From: Microbacterium testaceum
GTDB lineage: Bacteria > Actinomycetota > Actinomycetes > Actinomycetales > Microbacteriaceae
Assembly: GCF_003075375.1 (NCBI RefSeq)
Contig: NZ_QDFT01000010.1
Location: 28,882 to 92,881 of the forward strand
Direction of reading: 5' to 3'
Length of the DNA stretch: 64,000 nt
In this document: one piece after another, positions 8,982-17,738 of the stretch
How positions within the stretch are numbered: position 1 is the first letter of the stretch
How the letters are laid out: every line of letters begins with the position of its first letter
The notes under the pieces: model-generated
Seen by the model: the letters and a program-made list of their open reading frames with translations, nothing else
Database searches by the model: none
Told to the model about the DNA's origin: nothing
Translations under genes and position numbers: made by a program

Positions 8982-9023
8982 GGCGCGACGCTCGGCCGGG
9001 TCGGCCGCGCCACGCCCCGCGGG
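8982..9023. terminator. GC-rich hairpins between convergent coaBC and peroxiredoxin genes
   Basis: A ggcgcg/cgcgcc stem (8982-8987 with 9006-9011) encloses a smaller ggcc..ggcc pairing, followed by the palindrome ccccgcgggg at 9014-9023. The position between convergent stops fits termination in both directions. There is no clear T-tract, so the call is tentative. Confidence 0.35.
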
Positions 9024-9025
9024 GT

Positions 9026-9691
9026 TCAGGCGTGCCCGAGGGCGTCGACGGCGCGGACGATCTCGTCGGTCTCGGTGCGGGTGGTGTAGTCGACGTGGAT
9101 GTCGGCGAAGCGGATGCGCCCCTCGGCGTCGATCACGTACACCGAGGGGAAGGGAATCCGGGCGGTGTCATCGGCATTGCTGTCGGCGACGTCGAAGCCG
9201 AGCTCGGTGTGGGCTGCGCGCGCATCCGCGCTGGGCTCGGTGACGATGCCGAAGCCCTCGGCGAGCGCGTTGGCGGGGTCGGAGAGGACGGCGAAGTCGA
9301 GCGCGGCGTCGTCGGTGATCTTGGCGGATCCCTCGGGCGTCTGCGGAGAGACGGCGATGAGCTGGGCGCCGCGTTCGCGGAGGGCGGGGATGAGTTCCTG
9401 CTGGTAGGTGCGCAGGGTGATGTTGCAGTAGGGGCACCATGCGCCGCGGTAGAAGACGACGACGCCGACCGCCCCGCCGAGGGCGGCGGAGAGCGAGGTG
9501 GTCTGCCCGTCGGCGGTGAGCAGCGAGGCATCGGGGGCCTCGTCGCCGACACCGAGTGCCCCCGCGGGGATGCCGTCGGCGCGGAGGTCTTCTTGTTCGC
9601 CGGCGAAGACCCCGGCGAGTCGGTCTCCGATCTGCGCTTCGAATCCCGTGTTGAAGTCGTCGATCTGCTGGGCGATGGACGTCGTGGACAT
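9026..9691 (-). CDS. AhpC/TSA-type peroxiredoxin-like protein
   Basis: A thioredoxin-fold peroxidase, probably reducing hydroperoxides, of 221 aa. The active-site segment is YRGAWCPYCNITLR near residue 93, giving a CPYC pair as in the peroxiredoxin-like subgroup with two close cysteines. It is preceded by an AhpC-like GDEAPDASL and followed by AVSPQTPEGS and SVYVIDAEGRIRF. The N-terminal 50 residues (IAQQIDDFNTGFEAQIG) are an alpha-helical extension seen in this subgroup. The start is the ATG at 9689-9691 with GGGAG 6 bases upstream; a longer in-frame start at 9805 has no ribosome site. There are no functional neighbours. Confidence 0.85.
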   Translation of the reverse strand: MSTTSIAQQIDDFNTGFEAQIGDRLAGVFAGEQEDLRADGIPAGALGVGDEAPDASLLTADGQTTSLSAALGGAVGVVVFYRGAWCPYCNITLRTYQQELIPALRERGAQLIAVSPQTPEGSAKITDDAALDFAVLSDPANALAEGFGIVTEPSADARAAHTELGFDVADSNADDTARIPFPSVYVIDAEGRIRFADIHVDYTTRTETDEIVRAVDALGHA

Positions 9692-9811
9692 GCTCTTACT
9701 CCCGGTTGACGCGGCGTCGGGCGCCGGTTCCAGGAGCGTATGAGCGCTCAGAGGGTCGGGCTCCGCGCGCGTCACGTGACGAGACACGGCGTCACACATC
9801 GACACATCGTT

Positions 9812-9845
9812 GCGGGCGAGAGGCCATCGTCCGACGGCCCCTCGC
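9812..9845 (-). terminator. Hairpin terminator downstream of the DUF2510 gene
   Basis: gggcgagaggcc (9812-9823) and ggcccctcgccc (9834-9845) form a 12-bp stem with one mismatch and a 10-base loop. It starts 9 bases beyond the stop of the minus-strand DUF2510 gene. No long T-run follows. Confidence 0.55.
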
Positions 9846-9853
9846 CCGAGTGG

Positions 9854-11149
9854 TCAGTACGTGTTCGAGATGGCGAGCGCTTCGAACAGCGGGATGAGTT
9901 GGACGATCAGGACGGTCAGGAAACCGATCAGCGCGACGAGTGCGACGACGTTGACGGCGATCGCCGCCCACATGGGTGCGAGACCGGCGCGGGTACGACG
10001 GCGGGCGACCACCGCCCGACCGATGATGTACACCAGGGCGCTCGACATGACGATGACGAGGAAGCTCCAGGCCCAGTGGAACGGCCGTTCGACGCCGCGG
10101 GCTCGCAGCTGCCGCCAGTCCAAGAAGGCGAACAGCACGGTCACCGCGTAGAAGGCGATGCTCAGCACCGAGGTGACCGCGTTGACCAGGATCGCATCGG
10201 GCGTGGGACCCAGACCGTAGATCTCGGCGTACACCGATTCCTGCAGGTAGGTCGACCAATCGAAGAGGAACAGTCCGATGACACCCAGCAGCGGAAGGAA
10301 CACCAGCAGCCAGATCCACACGGTGTTCGTGGAGATGTCCGTTCGCGGGGCTGCGTGGGGCGCGAAGGCACCGGCACCGGCGGCTCCGGCGGCGGGGTAG
10401 ACGGGAGCACCGGGGTGCGCCGACGCAGCCGGGTAAGCGGGAGCACCGGGGTAGGCGGAAGCACCGGCGTCGGCGGGCGCGCCCGGGTAGACGGGAGCAC
10501 CGGGGTGCGCCGACGCAGCCGGGTAGGCGGGAGCACCGGCGTCGGCGGAAGCATGGGCGTAGGCCGGAGCACCGGGGTACGCCGGAGCGCCCGGGGAGTC
10601 GGGATACGCGGGAGCCTCAGCCGCTGCGGGAGCACCCGAGGGCACCGGGGCGTCGTGCGATGCTCCCACACTTGCGGCGACGGCTGGATCAGCCTGAGCG
10701 GGCGCGGTCGGGTCGGCGGGGGTGGGCTCGGGGGCGGCGTCATGGACCGGAGCCGGATCGTGGGCGGGTGCCGGTTGCACTGCCGCGACCGGCTCGTCGA
10801 TCGATGCCGCGTCCGCGGTCGGAACCTCGTCGGGCGCTGCACCCGCCGGCTCAACACCCGCAGGCTCGACACCCGCCGGCTCGACACTCGCAGGCTCGAC
10901 ACCCGCAGGTTCGACAGCCGTCGGCTCGACACTCGTCGACTCCGCCGAACCCCCGGCATCCCGTCCCTCGTCCTGCTGCTCGCGGACGTCGCGCGTCGGC
11001 TCGTCGGCCGCGGGCACGGCGGGCGCCACGACGCTGCCGTCGTGCGCGCGCACTTCGTCGGTCCACGAGGTGCCGTTCCAGCGGCGCAGTCCGCCGCCCC
11101 CGGCGGGGTCGGGGTACCAGCCGTCGGGCGGAGTGGGTGAATCGGTCAT
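9854..11149 (-). CDS. DUF2510 membrane protein with long repetitive linker
   Basis: A 431-aa protein of unknown function. Residues 8-30 form a DUF2510 domain (GWYPDPAGG..LRRWNGTSWT), common in actinobacteria at the N-terminus of membrane proteins. A linker of about 250 residues rich in Pro, Ala and Glu follows. It has five-residue VEPAG-type repeats at about 74-103 and PGAPAYP-type repeats at about 175-260. Three or four hydrophobic helices lie in the C-terminal third, starting with WIWLLVFLPLLGVIGLFLF. The start is the ATG at 11147-11149, with a possible -10 TAGACT at 11191-11196 (minus). The linker looks like a spacer that changes length by recombination. It has no operon partner. Confidence 0.85.
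   Translation of the reverse strand: MTDSPTPPDGWYPDPAGGGGLRRWNGTSWTDEVRAHDGSVVAPAVPAADEPTRDVREQQDEGRDAGGSAESTSVEPTAVEPAGVEPASVEPAGVEPAGVEPAGAAPDEVPTADAASIDEPVAAVQPAPAHDPAPVHDAAPEPTPADPTAPAQADPAVAASVGASHDAPVPSGAPAAAEAPAYPDSPGAPAYPGAPAYAHASADAGAPAYPAASAHPGAPVYPGAPADAGASAYPGAPAYPAASAHPGAPVYPAAGAAGAGAFAPHAAPRTDISTNTVWIWLLVFLPLLGVIGLFLFDWSTYLQESVYAEIYGLGPTPDAILVNAVTSVLSIAFYAVTVLFAFLDWRQLRARGVERPFHWAWSFLVIVMSSALVYIIGRAVVARRRTRAGLAPMWAAIAVNVVALVALIGFLTVLIVQLIPLFEALAISNTY
10395..10525. repeat. 41-bp perfect direct repeat in the DUF2510 gene
   Basis: The 41 bases at 10395-10435 recur exactly at 10485-10525, 90 bases apart and in frame. Shorter related units lie between and after. They encode the PGAPVYP/AASAHPGAP repeats of the linker, so this is coding repeat expansion and not a CRISPR array. 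Confidence 0.85.
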
Positions 11150-11212
11150 GTCGTTTCCCTGTCTGATGCGGAACCGGGCGAGATGGCCCGAGTCTAGTGA
11201 GCACGAGCGACG

Positions 11213-14200
11213 TCACCGGAAGTCGCGTGACGCGTGGGCGACCCCCACCCGCAGGTCGGTGAATCCGTCGGCCACCACGTTCGTCACCCCCTCGACGGAG
11301 CGTTCGAGCATTCCCCGCACGATCAGCGCGGGCGACTCGCGCGCCACGCGCCGGTAGCGGTTCCACACCCCCACCGAGCAGATGATGTTCATGAGGCCGT
11401 GCTCGTCTTCGAGGTTGAGGAAGGTGATCCCGGATGCCGTGGCAGGCCGCTGCCGGTGGGTGACCAGCCCCGCGACCTCGATGCGGCGGTCGGTCTCGTA
11501 GGTGCGCAGCTCACGCGAGGTGATCACCCCGCGCGCGTCGAGAGCCGCCCGGAAATGGACCAGCGGGTGATCGTCGGCGGACAGACCGGTCGCCCACAGA
11601 TCGGCCGCGAGCACCTCGTAGCTCGAGGGGTCGGTGAACAGCGGGGGCTGCACCGCGACGAGCGAATCGGGCAGGAACTCCGGGCGGTCCAGCGCCGCCG
11701 ACCCCGCCAGCCAGATGGCCTCGCGCCGCGTGTGCCCCAGGCTCTCGAACGCCCCCGCCGTCGCGAGTGCTTCGACCTGGGCGGTGACGAGCCCGGTGCG
11801 ACGCACGAGGTCGCGCAGGTCGCGGTAGGGGCCCCCGCGTTCGCGTTCCTCCACGACGCGGGCGGCCACTTTCGCGCCGATCCCGGTGACGCCCGCCAAT
11901 CCCAGCCGTACCGCGAATCCTCCGTCGCGGCGGTGCGCCAGGGTCTCGTCGGGCTCGCGCGGATCGAACTCCCCCGTCGGAGGCTGCCGGGCGTCGGCGC
12001 ACGCGTCGCGTCCGGTCGGCCGACTCTGCTGCCCGGTGGCCGCCGCGGCATCCCCTTCTGCCCGTCCCGCGGCCCCCGCCGCCTCGTCGACGGGTTCGAG
12101 CGTCGCCTCGACCCCCGAGCGCTGCAGGTCGGGCCGGCGCACCACCACGCCGTGCCGTCGGGCGTCGGCGGTGAGAGTCGCCGGGGAATAGAACCCCATC
12201 GGCTGGGCGCGCAGCAGGCCGGCCAGGAACGCCGCCGGATAATGCAGCTTGATCCACGAACTCGCATAGACCAGCAGGGCGAACGAGAGGGAGTGCGACT
12301 CGGCGAACCCGAAGTTCGCGAACGCCTGGATCTTGGCGTAGAGCTCGTCGGCGACGCGTCCCACCAGGCCGTTCTCGGCCATGCCCGAGTACAGCGTCTC
12401 GCGCAGGGAGTCGATGCGCTCGAGCCCCCGCTTGGATCCCATCGCCCGTCGCAGCAGGTCGGCGTCCTCGGCCGAGCAGTTGCCGACGGCGACGGCCATC
12501 TGCATCAGCTGCTCCTGGAAGACCGGTACCCCCATCGTTCGGGCGAGCACGGGTTCGAGCTTGGGGTGGACGTAGGTGATGGGCTCCTGCCCGAGCTTGC
12601 GGCGCACGAAGGGGTGCACCGCGCCGCCCTGGATGGGACCCGGACGGATGAGCGCGATCTGCACGACGAGGTCGTAGAACTTGCGGGGCTGCAGACGCGG
12701 CAGCAGCCCCATCTGCGCGCGCGACTCCACCTGGAAGACCCCGATCGAGTCCGCTCGGCAGAGCATGTCGTACACCGCCTTCTCTTCTTTGGGCAGGGTC
12801 GACAGCTCCCACCGCTCGCCGGTGGCGTCGTGGATCAGGTCGAAGCAGTACTGCAGCGCGGCGAGCATGCCGAGGCCCAGCAGGTCGAACTTGACCAGTC
12901 CCATCCACGCCGCGTCGTCCTTGTCCCACTGGATGACCGTGCGGTCGTCCATGCGGGCGTGTTCGATGGGCACCACCTCGCCGACCGGGCGATCCGTGAG
13001 CACCATTCCCCCCGAATGGATGCCGAGATGCCGCGGCGCCTTCAGCAGTTCGGACGCGAACTCGATGACCTGGTCGGGGATGTCGTGGTCAGCGCCGGTC
13101 TCGAGGCTCGCGCCCCAGCGCTCGACCTGCTTCGACCAGGCGTCCTGCTGCCCGGGCGAGTGCCCGAGGGCCCGTGCCATGTCGCGGACGGCGTTCTTGG
13201 GCCGGTACTGGATGACGTTGGCCACCTGCGCCGCGCGTTCGCGACCGTACTCGCGGTAGACCCACTGGATGATCTCTTCGCGCCGGTCGGAATCGAAGTC
13301 GACGTCGATGTCGGGTTCTTCGTCGCGCAGGCTCGAGAGGAACCGTTCGAACGGCAGCTTGTAGAAGATCGAGTCGACCGCGGTGATGTCGAGCAGGTAG
13401 CAGACGGCGCTGTTCGCCGCCGAGCCGCGTCCCTGGCACAGGATGCCACGGCGCCGGGCCTCGGCGACGATGCCGTAGACGATGAGGAAGTAGCCGGGGA
13501 AGTCCTTCATCTCGATCACCTCGAGCTCGCGCTCGATCCGCCGACGGTCGTCGTCGGAGAGGTTCGGATACTTCCGCGGGACGGCCTGCCAGACGAGGTG
13601 GCGCAGCCACGACATGGGGGTGTGCCCCTCGGGGACCTTCTGCCGCGGCAGCGCGGGCTTCGCCCGGCGCAGGGGGAAGGCGATCTCGTCGGCAAGTTCG
13701 ACGGTGCGGGCCACGGCCCCCGGGTATCGGCGGAACCGCGCGGCCATCTCGACTCCCGACCGCAGGTGCGCCCCGGCATGGGCCGGGAGCCAGCCGTCGA
13801 GCTCGTCGAGTCCGCGGTTGGCCCGCACCGCGGCGACGGCGGCCGCGAGCAGCTCTTTCTGCGGAGCCGCGTAGTGCACGTTGTTGGTGGCCAGGGTGGC
13901 GAGGCCGCGTTCGGCCGCGAGGCCCGCCAGCACGTCGTTGCGCCGGGAATCGAGCGGGTCGCCCTGGTCCATCAGCTCGACGAACACGGCTTCTGCCCCG
14001 AACAGGTCGACGAGGGTGTCGAGCTCTCGGGCGGCACCCGCCGGCCCGTCGAAGGCGAGCGCCTGCCGCACCGCTCCTTTTCGGCATCCGGTGAGGACGG
14101 CCCAATGGGGGTCCTGCGGACCGCCGGCGCGTTCGGCGAGTTCTTCGAGGTCGTAGACCGGGCGGCCTTTCTCGGCTCCGGTCAGCTGCGCGTGGGTGAT

Positions 14201-14674
14201 CGCGGCGGCCAGGCGGTGATACCCCTCTTCGCGACGGGCGAGCACCAGCAGGTGCGAACCGTGCGGGTCGGCTTCTCCGTTCTGCGGGCCGGGGAGCCCG
14301 AGCGACAGCTCCGCCCCGAACACGGTCTTGACCGTGCGGGCCTCGGCCGCCTCGGCGAAGCGCACGATGCCGTAGAAGCCGTCGTGGTCGGTGAGGGCGA
14401 GCGCGTGCAGTCCCAGCCGTTCGGCCTCTTCGACGAGTTCTTCGGGCGATGAGGCGCCATCGAGGAACGAGTAGGACGAGTGCGCGTGCAGCTCGGCGTA
14501 GGGCACGGTGTCGTCGGGCCGCTCGATGGTGGGCGGTACGTACGCGCCGCGCTTGTGCGACCAGGCCGGGCTATCGCCCCCGTCGCCGTTGGGCGGCGCG
14601 TCGGTCGGGCGACGGGCGTCGCTGAGCAGTCGTTCGAGCTCCGACCATTTGACCGGTGGGTTGGTCCAGCCCAT
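11213..14674 (-). CDS. dnaE2: Error-prone DNA polymerase III alpha subunit DnaE2 (ImuC)
   Basis: A C-family polymerase that carries out mutagenic translesion synthesis with ImuA and ImuB after DNA damage. It has 1153 aa, normal for DnaE2. The N-terminal PHP domain begins AELHAHSSYSFLDGAS near residue 41. The polymerase catalytic aspartates are in EEPDIDVDFDSDRR. Fingers and helix-hairpin-helix regions follow, and a C-terminal OB-fold segment (IEVAGLVTHRQRP, GITFLNLEDEHGLMNI) closes the protein. The start is the ATG at 14672-14674, 45 bases beyond the imuB stop. A Ser, Ala and Gly-rich insert lies near residue 850. It is the last gene of the LexA-controlled cassette. Confidence 0.96.
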   Translation of the reverse strand: MGWTNPPVKWSELERLLSDARRPTDAPPNGDGGDSPAWSHKRGAYVPPTIERPDDTVPYAELHAHSSYSFLDGASSPEELVEEAERLGLHALALTDHDGFYGIVRFAEAAEARTVKTVFGAELSLGLPGPQNGEADPHGSHLLVLARREEGYHRLAAAITHAQLTGAEKGRPVYDLEELAERAGGPQDPHWAVLTGCRKGAVRQALAFDGPAGAARELDTLVDLFGAEAVFVELMDQGDPLDSRRNDVLAGLAAERGLATLATNNVHYAAPQKELLAAAVAAVRANRGLDELDGWLPAHAGAHLRSGVEMAARFRRYPGAVARTVELADEIAFPLRRAKPALPRQKVPEGHTPMSWLRHLVWQAVPRKYPNLSDDDRRRIERELEVIEMKDFPGYFLIVYGIVAEARRRGILCQGRGSAANSAVCYLLDITAVDSIFYKLPFERFLSSLRDEEPDIDVDFDSDRREEIIQWVYREYGRERAAQVANVIQYRPKNAVRDMARALGHSPGQQDAWSKQVERWGASLETGADHDIPDQVIEFASELLKAPRHLGIHSGGMVLTDRPVGEVVPIEHARMDDRTVIQWDKDDAAWMGLVKFDLLGLGMLAALQYCFDLIHDATGERWELSTLPKEEKAVYDMLCRADSIGVFQVESRAQMGLLPRLQPRKFYDLVVQIALIRPGPIQGGAVHPFVRRKLGQEPITYVHPKLEPVLARTMGVPVFQEQLMQMAVAVGNCSAEDADLLRRAMGSKRGLERIDSLRETLYSGMAENGLVGRVADELYAKIQAFANFGFAESHSLSFALLVYASSWIKLHYPAAFLAGLLRAQPMGFYSPATLTADARRHGVVVRRPDLQRSGVEATLEPVDEAAGAAGRAEGDAAAATGQQSRPTGRDACADARQPPTGEFDPREPDETLAHRRDGGFAVRLGLAGVTGIGAKVAARVVEERERGGPYRDLRDLVRRTGLVTAQVEALATAGAFESLGHTRREAIWLAGSAALDRPEFLPDSLVAVQPPLFTDPSSYEVLAADLWATGLSADDHPLVHFRAALDARGVITSRELRTYETDRRIEVAGLVTHRQRPATASGITFLNLEDEHGLMNIICSVGVWNRYRRVARESPALIVRGMLERSVEGVTNVVADGFTDLRVGVAHASRDFR

Positions 14675-14719
14675 CAGCTCACCGCCCGATCCTGCGAGGA
14701 CGGCGCCGGGTCCGATGCC

Positions 14720-16264
14720 TCAGTCATAGCGCCCCTCCGCTCTCCACTCGCCCTCTTCGACCACGAGCAGCCACGCGCCACCGGCGTCGTCGACGACCTG
14801 GAACCGGTGCGCCCGGCGCGCGCGCAGGGCATCCCACCCGCGTTCGCTGATCGGCCAGGGGCCCGCCCATTCCCGGATGCGGCGCCGTTGGCCCGCCGTC
14901 TCGAGCACCGCGGGTGGCGCACTCAACGCGTCGCGCTCCCCCACCGTGACCGGGGCTCCCGCGACGTCGGTGACGCCCACGAGGCGCGGCTCGGGGTAGA
15001 CCGTGGCCGGCAGGGGGTCGGGAAGACTGCCCGGCCACGGCCGCGAGCGCTCTTTCGCCGTCACGGCCCGATCGCCCCACGGCACCAGCACCTGGCGTTC
15101 GGCGAGCCAGCGCCCACCGCCGATCACCGGGGTCGCCACGGCACGGTGACCGAGCATGGCCTGCACGCGCGACAGTGCGTGGTGGACGCGCTCGTCGGGA
15201 CCAGCACCGAACAGACCCTTGGCGTGGTGCGCCGCGGCATCCACCGCTTCGGGTTCGATGTGCACCCCCGCCACACCGCTGCCGAAGATCCCCTGCGCGT
15301 CTTCGGCGAGCTGCCACCGCACCCGATCGACCACACCCGCCGCATCGAACGCCCCGGGGTGCAGCCACACGCGTTCGCTGCGCTCACCCCGCTCGCCCGT
15401 CAGGACCACGCGCAGCTCGGTGCAGACCAGCGCGTGCACGCCCAACTGGGCGATGAACTCCTCGGCGGCCACGCGCACCCCGAAGGCGACCTGATCGGCG
15501 AGTTCGAGGGGCGGCTCGAACGCGATGTCGCGGTGCAGTTCGGGGGGCGGGGTGCGCGGCTGCACCGGTTGCGAGTCGAGGCCCCCGGCCAGGGCGTGCA
15601 GACGCACCCCCCTCTCGCCGAACCGCTCGCGGACGCGTTCGACCTGCAGAGCGGCGAGATCGCCCAGCGTGTGCACGCCCAAACGCGAGAGGAGGCTGCC
15701 GAACTCGTCGTCGTCGAGGGTCGCGATCGACAGCGGCGCGAGGAAGGCCCCCGCCGCGCCGGGGTCGACGATGCGCACCGGGTCGTCGGTCGGGGCCGTG
15801 CGCGCGGCCTGCTCGGCGGTGAACACCCCGTCGGCGACGCTGGCGCGCACACCGCCGAAACCGTCGTCGTCGAGCAGGCGGATCAGCATGCGCGCCGCCT
15901 CGGCCTCGCCGCCGTAGTACCGCGCCGGCCCGCGGGAACGCAGCGCGCACAGTCCCGGGCGGACGATCTGCACCCCGGGCGCTCGCTCTTCGACCCTGGC
16001 GACGACGGGGGCGAAGGCCCGGGCGTCGCGCACGGGATCGGCGGGGACGACCTGCAGCGTGGGGCACAGCGCTTGCGCATCCCGACGCTTCTGTCCGCGC
16101 CGCACGCCCTGGGCGCGGGCCGCCCACGAGCACGCGACGACGAGGTTGTTCGCGAACACCGCCACGGCGGCATCCGGTTTGGGGGGAGAGACGGCCTCGC
16201 GCATGAACGCGGTGATGGGCCAGTCGGGGAACCACAGCACGAGGCTGCGCGTGGGCGCCTGCAT
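14720..16264 (-). CDS. imuB: ImuB, catalytically inactive Y-family polymerase homologue
   Basis: The adaptor subunit of the mutasome; it links DnaE2 and ImuA to the sliding clamp. It has 514 aa. The Y-family N-terminus reads LVLWFPDWPITAF where active polymerases have an Asp-containing motif. The catalytic carboxylates are therefore replaced, as in known ImuB proteins. GVRRGQKRRDAQALCP and the little-finger region are recognisable. The ATG at 16262-16264 overlaps the imuA stop, so translation is coupled. A candidate clamp-binding segment was not located with confidence. Confidence 0.93.
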   Translation of the reverse strand: MQAPTRSLVLWFPDWPITAFMREAVSPPKPDAAVAVFANNLVVACSWAARAQGVRRGQKRRDAQALCPTLQVVPADPVRDARAFAPVVARVEERAPGVQIVRPGLCALRSRGPARYYGGEAEAARMLIRLLDDDGFGGVRASVADGVFTAEQAARTAPTDDPVRIVDPGAAGAFLAPLSIATLDDDEFGSLLSRLGVHTLGDLAALQVERVRERFGERGVRLHALAGGLDSQPVQPRTPPPELHRDIAFEPPLELADQVAFGVRVAAEEFIAQLGVHALVCTELRVVLTGERGERSERVWLHPGAFDAAGVVDRVRWQLAEDAQGIFGSGVAGVHIEPEAVDAAAHHAKGLFGAGPDERVHHALSRVQAMLGHRAVATPVIGGGRWLAERQVLVPWGDRAVTAKERSRPWPGSLPDPLPATVYPEPRLVGVTDVAGAPVTVGERDALSAPPAVLETAGQRRRIREWAGPWPISERGWDALRARRAHRFQVVDDAGGAWLLVVEEGEWRAEGRYD

Positions 16265-16992
16265 CAGCCCACCGCCCGCACGGGGTAGACGTCGCGATCA
16301 CGCGGAACGAGGCGCTCGGCGGGAGCGCCGAGCAGCTCGATCGTGCCGTCGGCGGCGGGAAGCAGCATGCGCGCCCGCCGCGCGTTCGGCGACCGCCTGC
16401 TGGTGACCGACACGGTCAGCTCGCGCCCCGCGAGGTAGCCGTGCCCCTGCCCGAGCCCCGACCATCGGGGATCGGCCACGTCGATGACGGCCTCGGCCTG
16501 CGGCCACGCCCCCTGCACGAGCAGGACCGACCCCCGATCGCGCAGGCGCGCAGCCAGACGCGTGGTCTCGGCGCCCGCGCGCGCGGCCGGCGATCCCGCG
16601 GGCGGACGCACCGCGACGACCGGCAGCACCTCGGCGATCGTCGCCGTCACGGCCAGCCACCGCGGACCGGGGTCGGGGATGAACACGAGTCGATCGAGGT
16701 CGAGTCCGTATTTCTCGGCCGCCTCGGCGCCGAGCTCGGGCATGCCGATCACGCCGCACCAGGCGCCGTCCTGCGACGGCCGCGCCATGAGAGCGAGCAG
16801 CAGCGACGCCGACCGCGCCAGCGCGTAGACCGACCCCGACCGCAGCCCCCCGCCGGGCAGCAGCGACGAGAACGCGGGATGGGTCGGCAGCACCGGGGCG
16901 TCCATGCGCCGCCCCTGCATGCGCTCGAGGCGATCGCGCAGCGCATGGATGTCGGGTACGGCCTGTACCTGGTCTCTCACGATCGCCCTCAC
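16264..16992 (-). CDS. imuA: ImuA-like mutasome protein (RecA/SulA-related)
   Basis: Accessory protein of the ImuA-ImuB-DnaE2 mutasome with a RecA-like fold. It has about 242 aa. HPAFSSLLPGGGLRSGSVYAL replaces the usual Walker A loop and no GKT is seen, as in actinobacterial ImuA' proteins. Three GTG codons (16998, 16992, 16983) are in frame. The promoter -10 box TAACCT ends at 16999, so transcription should begin near 16992, and that GTG would be a leaderless start. The codon at 16998 is probably upstream of the transcript. The gene overlaps imuB by one base (TGATG). Confidence 0.88.
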   Translation of the reverse strand: MRAIVRDQVQAVPDIHALRDRLERMQGRRMDAPVLPTHPAFSSLLPGGGLRSGSVYALARSASLLLALMARPSQDGAWCGVIGMPELGAEAAEKYGLDLDRLVFIPDPGPRWLAVTATIAEVLPVVAVRPPAGSPAARAGAETTRLAARLRDRGSVLLVQGAWPQAEAVIDVADPRWSGLGQGHGYLAGRELTVSVTSRRSPNARRARMLLPAADGTIELLGAPAERLVPRDRDVYPVRAVG

Positions 16993-16998
16993 TCCCAC

Positions 16999-17027
16999 AG
17001 GTTAGAACATGTGTTCTATTCCCTCAA
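16999..17027 (-). promoter_or_regulatory. SOS promoter of imuA-imuB-dnaE2 with LexA box
   Basis: On the minus strand, TTGAGG (17022-17027) and TAACCT (16999-17004) are spaced by exactly 17 bases. Between and partly over them lies tagaacatgtgttcta (17003-17018), with perfect 6-base arms and the GAAC-N4-GTTC core of actinobacterial LexA boxes. A LexA dimer bound here would block the promoter, so the cassette should be induced by DNA damage. Confidence 0.88.
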
Positions 17028-17135
17028 TCCCTGTGGGTCGAAGATACGATCGACCTCCGACATCGGCGCCGGAGCCGGCATCCGCGCACGCTGACGGCAC
17101 CCTCCCCCTCGAGGGTGGAGAGACAGGATGCCGAC

Positions 17136-17633
17136 TCAGGCCGCGAGCGCCAGGTACGGCTCCCACCGCGGGTCGCTCTTGTCGACCCCGCGCACCGTCC
17201 AGGACGATCCGTGCGGCGGCGCCGGCACGAGCCGCAGCTCCCAGCGCATCTCCTGCGGGGTGCGGTCGCCCTTGATGTTGTTGCACGCGAGGCAGCAGGC
17301 CACGAGGTTCTCCCAGGTGTCCTTGCCCCCGCGCGAGCGCGGAAGCACGTGATCGATCGTGGATGCCGCCTTGCCGCAGTATCCGCACCGGTGGGCGTCG
17401 CGACGCAGCACGCCGCGGCGGGTCACCGGCACGCGCCGCGCCCCGGGCACCCGCACGTACCGGGTGAGGATGATCACCGCCGGACGGTCGTAGGTGCCGG
17501 CGGCGGCCCACACGGGGTCTTCCTCGACACGCTCGACGACGGTGGCCTTCTCGTTCATCACGAGCACGAGGGCTCGCTTGAACGACACGACCGCGAGGGG
17601 CTCGTAGCCCGCGTTCAGCACCAGTGTGCGCAT
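17136..17633 (-). CDS. HNH endonuclease family protein
   Basis: A 165-aa HNH nuclease of the kind present once or more in most actinobacteria; its cellular target is not known. The N-terminus MRTLVLNAGYEPLAVVS is typical. The C-terminal zinc-finger nuclease has CGYCG, the catalytic IDHVLPRSRGG, WENLV, the second zinc pair CLACN, and NIKGDRT. The start is the ATG at 17631-17633 with GAGAGGAA 5 bases upstream. A longer frame from 17765 would include a hairpin and is rejected. A 37-codon ORF ending in a strong hairpin lies just upstream on the same strand. No restriction or phage genes are near. Confidence 0.9.
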   Translation of the reverse strand: MRTLVLNAGYEPLAVVSFKRALVLVMNEKATVVERVEEDPVWAAAGTYDRPAVIILTRYVRVPGARRVPVTRRGVLRRDAHRCGYCGKAASTIDHVLPRSRGGKDTWENLVACCLACNNIKGDRTPQEMRWELRLVPAPPHGSSWTVRGVDKSDPRWEPYLALAA

Positions 17634-17714
17634 TCCGTTTCCTCTCGAATGGCCGAGACGGCTTCTCGGATGTTCGACGTTCGACGGCGTCAGGCGCGGA
17701 AGGGCATGAATAAA

Positions 17715-17738
17715 GGCGCTGTCTACACAGACAGCGCC
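17715..17738 (-). terminator. Strong hairpin spanning the stop codon of the small ORF, upstream of the HNH gene
   Basis: ggcgctgtct (17715-17724) and agacagcgcc (17729-17738) pair perfectly over 10 bp with a 4-base loop. On the minus strand the stem is followed by TTTATT, which fits an intrinsic terminator. Because the TAG of the small upstream ORF lies at the loop, ribosome position could decide whether it forms, as in attenuation. It stands 82 bases before the HNH start. Confidence 0.8.

Noticed and set aside
10395..10620. Regularly spaced repeats resembling a CRISPR array
   Set aside because: The units are in frame, encode PGAPAYP repeats and are not separated by unique spacers; no cas genes are near.
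11234..14452. Open frame of 1072 codons on the plus strand opposite dnaE2
   Set aside because: It mirrors the high-GC codon pattern of dnaE2, has no ribosome site and no recognisable domain; it is an antisense shadow.
14674..14728. 17-codon ORF (ATG 14728) between imuB and dnaE2, overlapping the dnaE2 start
   Set aside because: Too short and without a ribosome site or conservation evidence; at most it couples dnaE2 translation.
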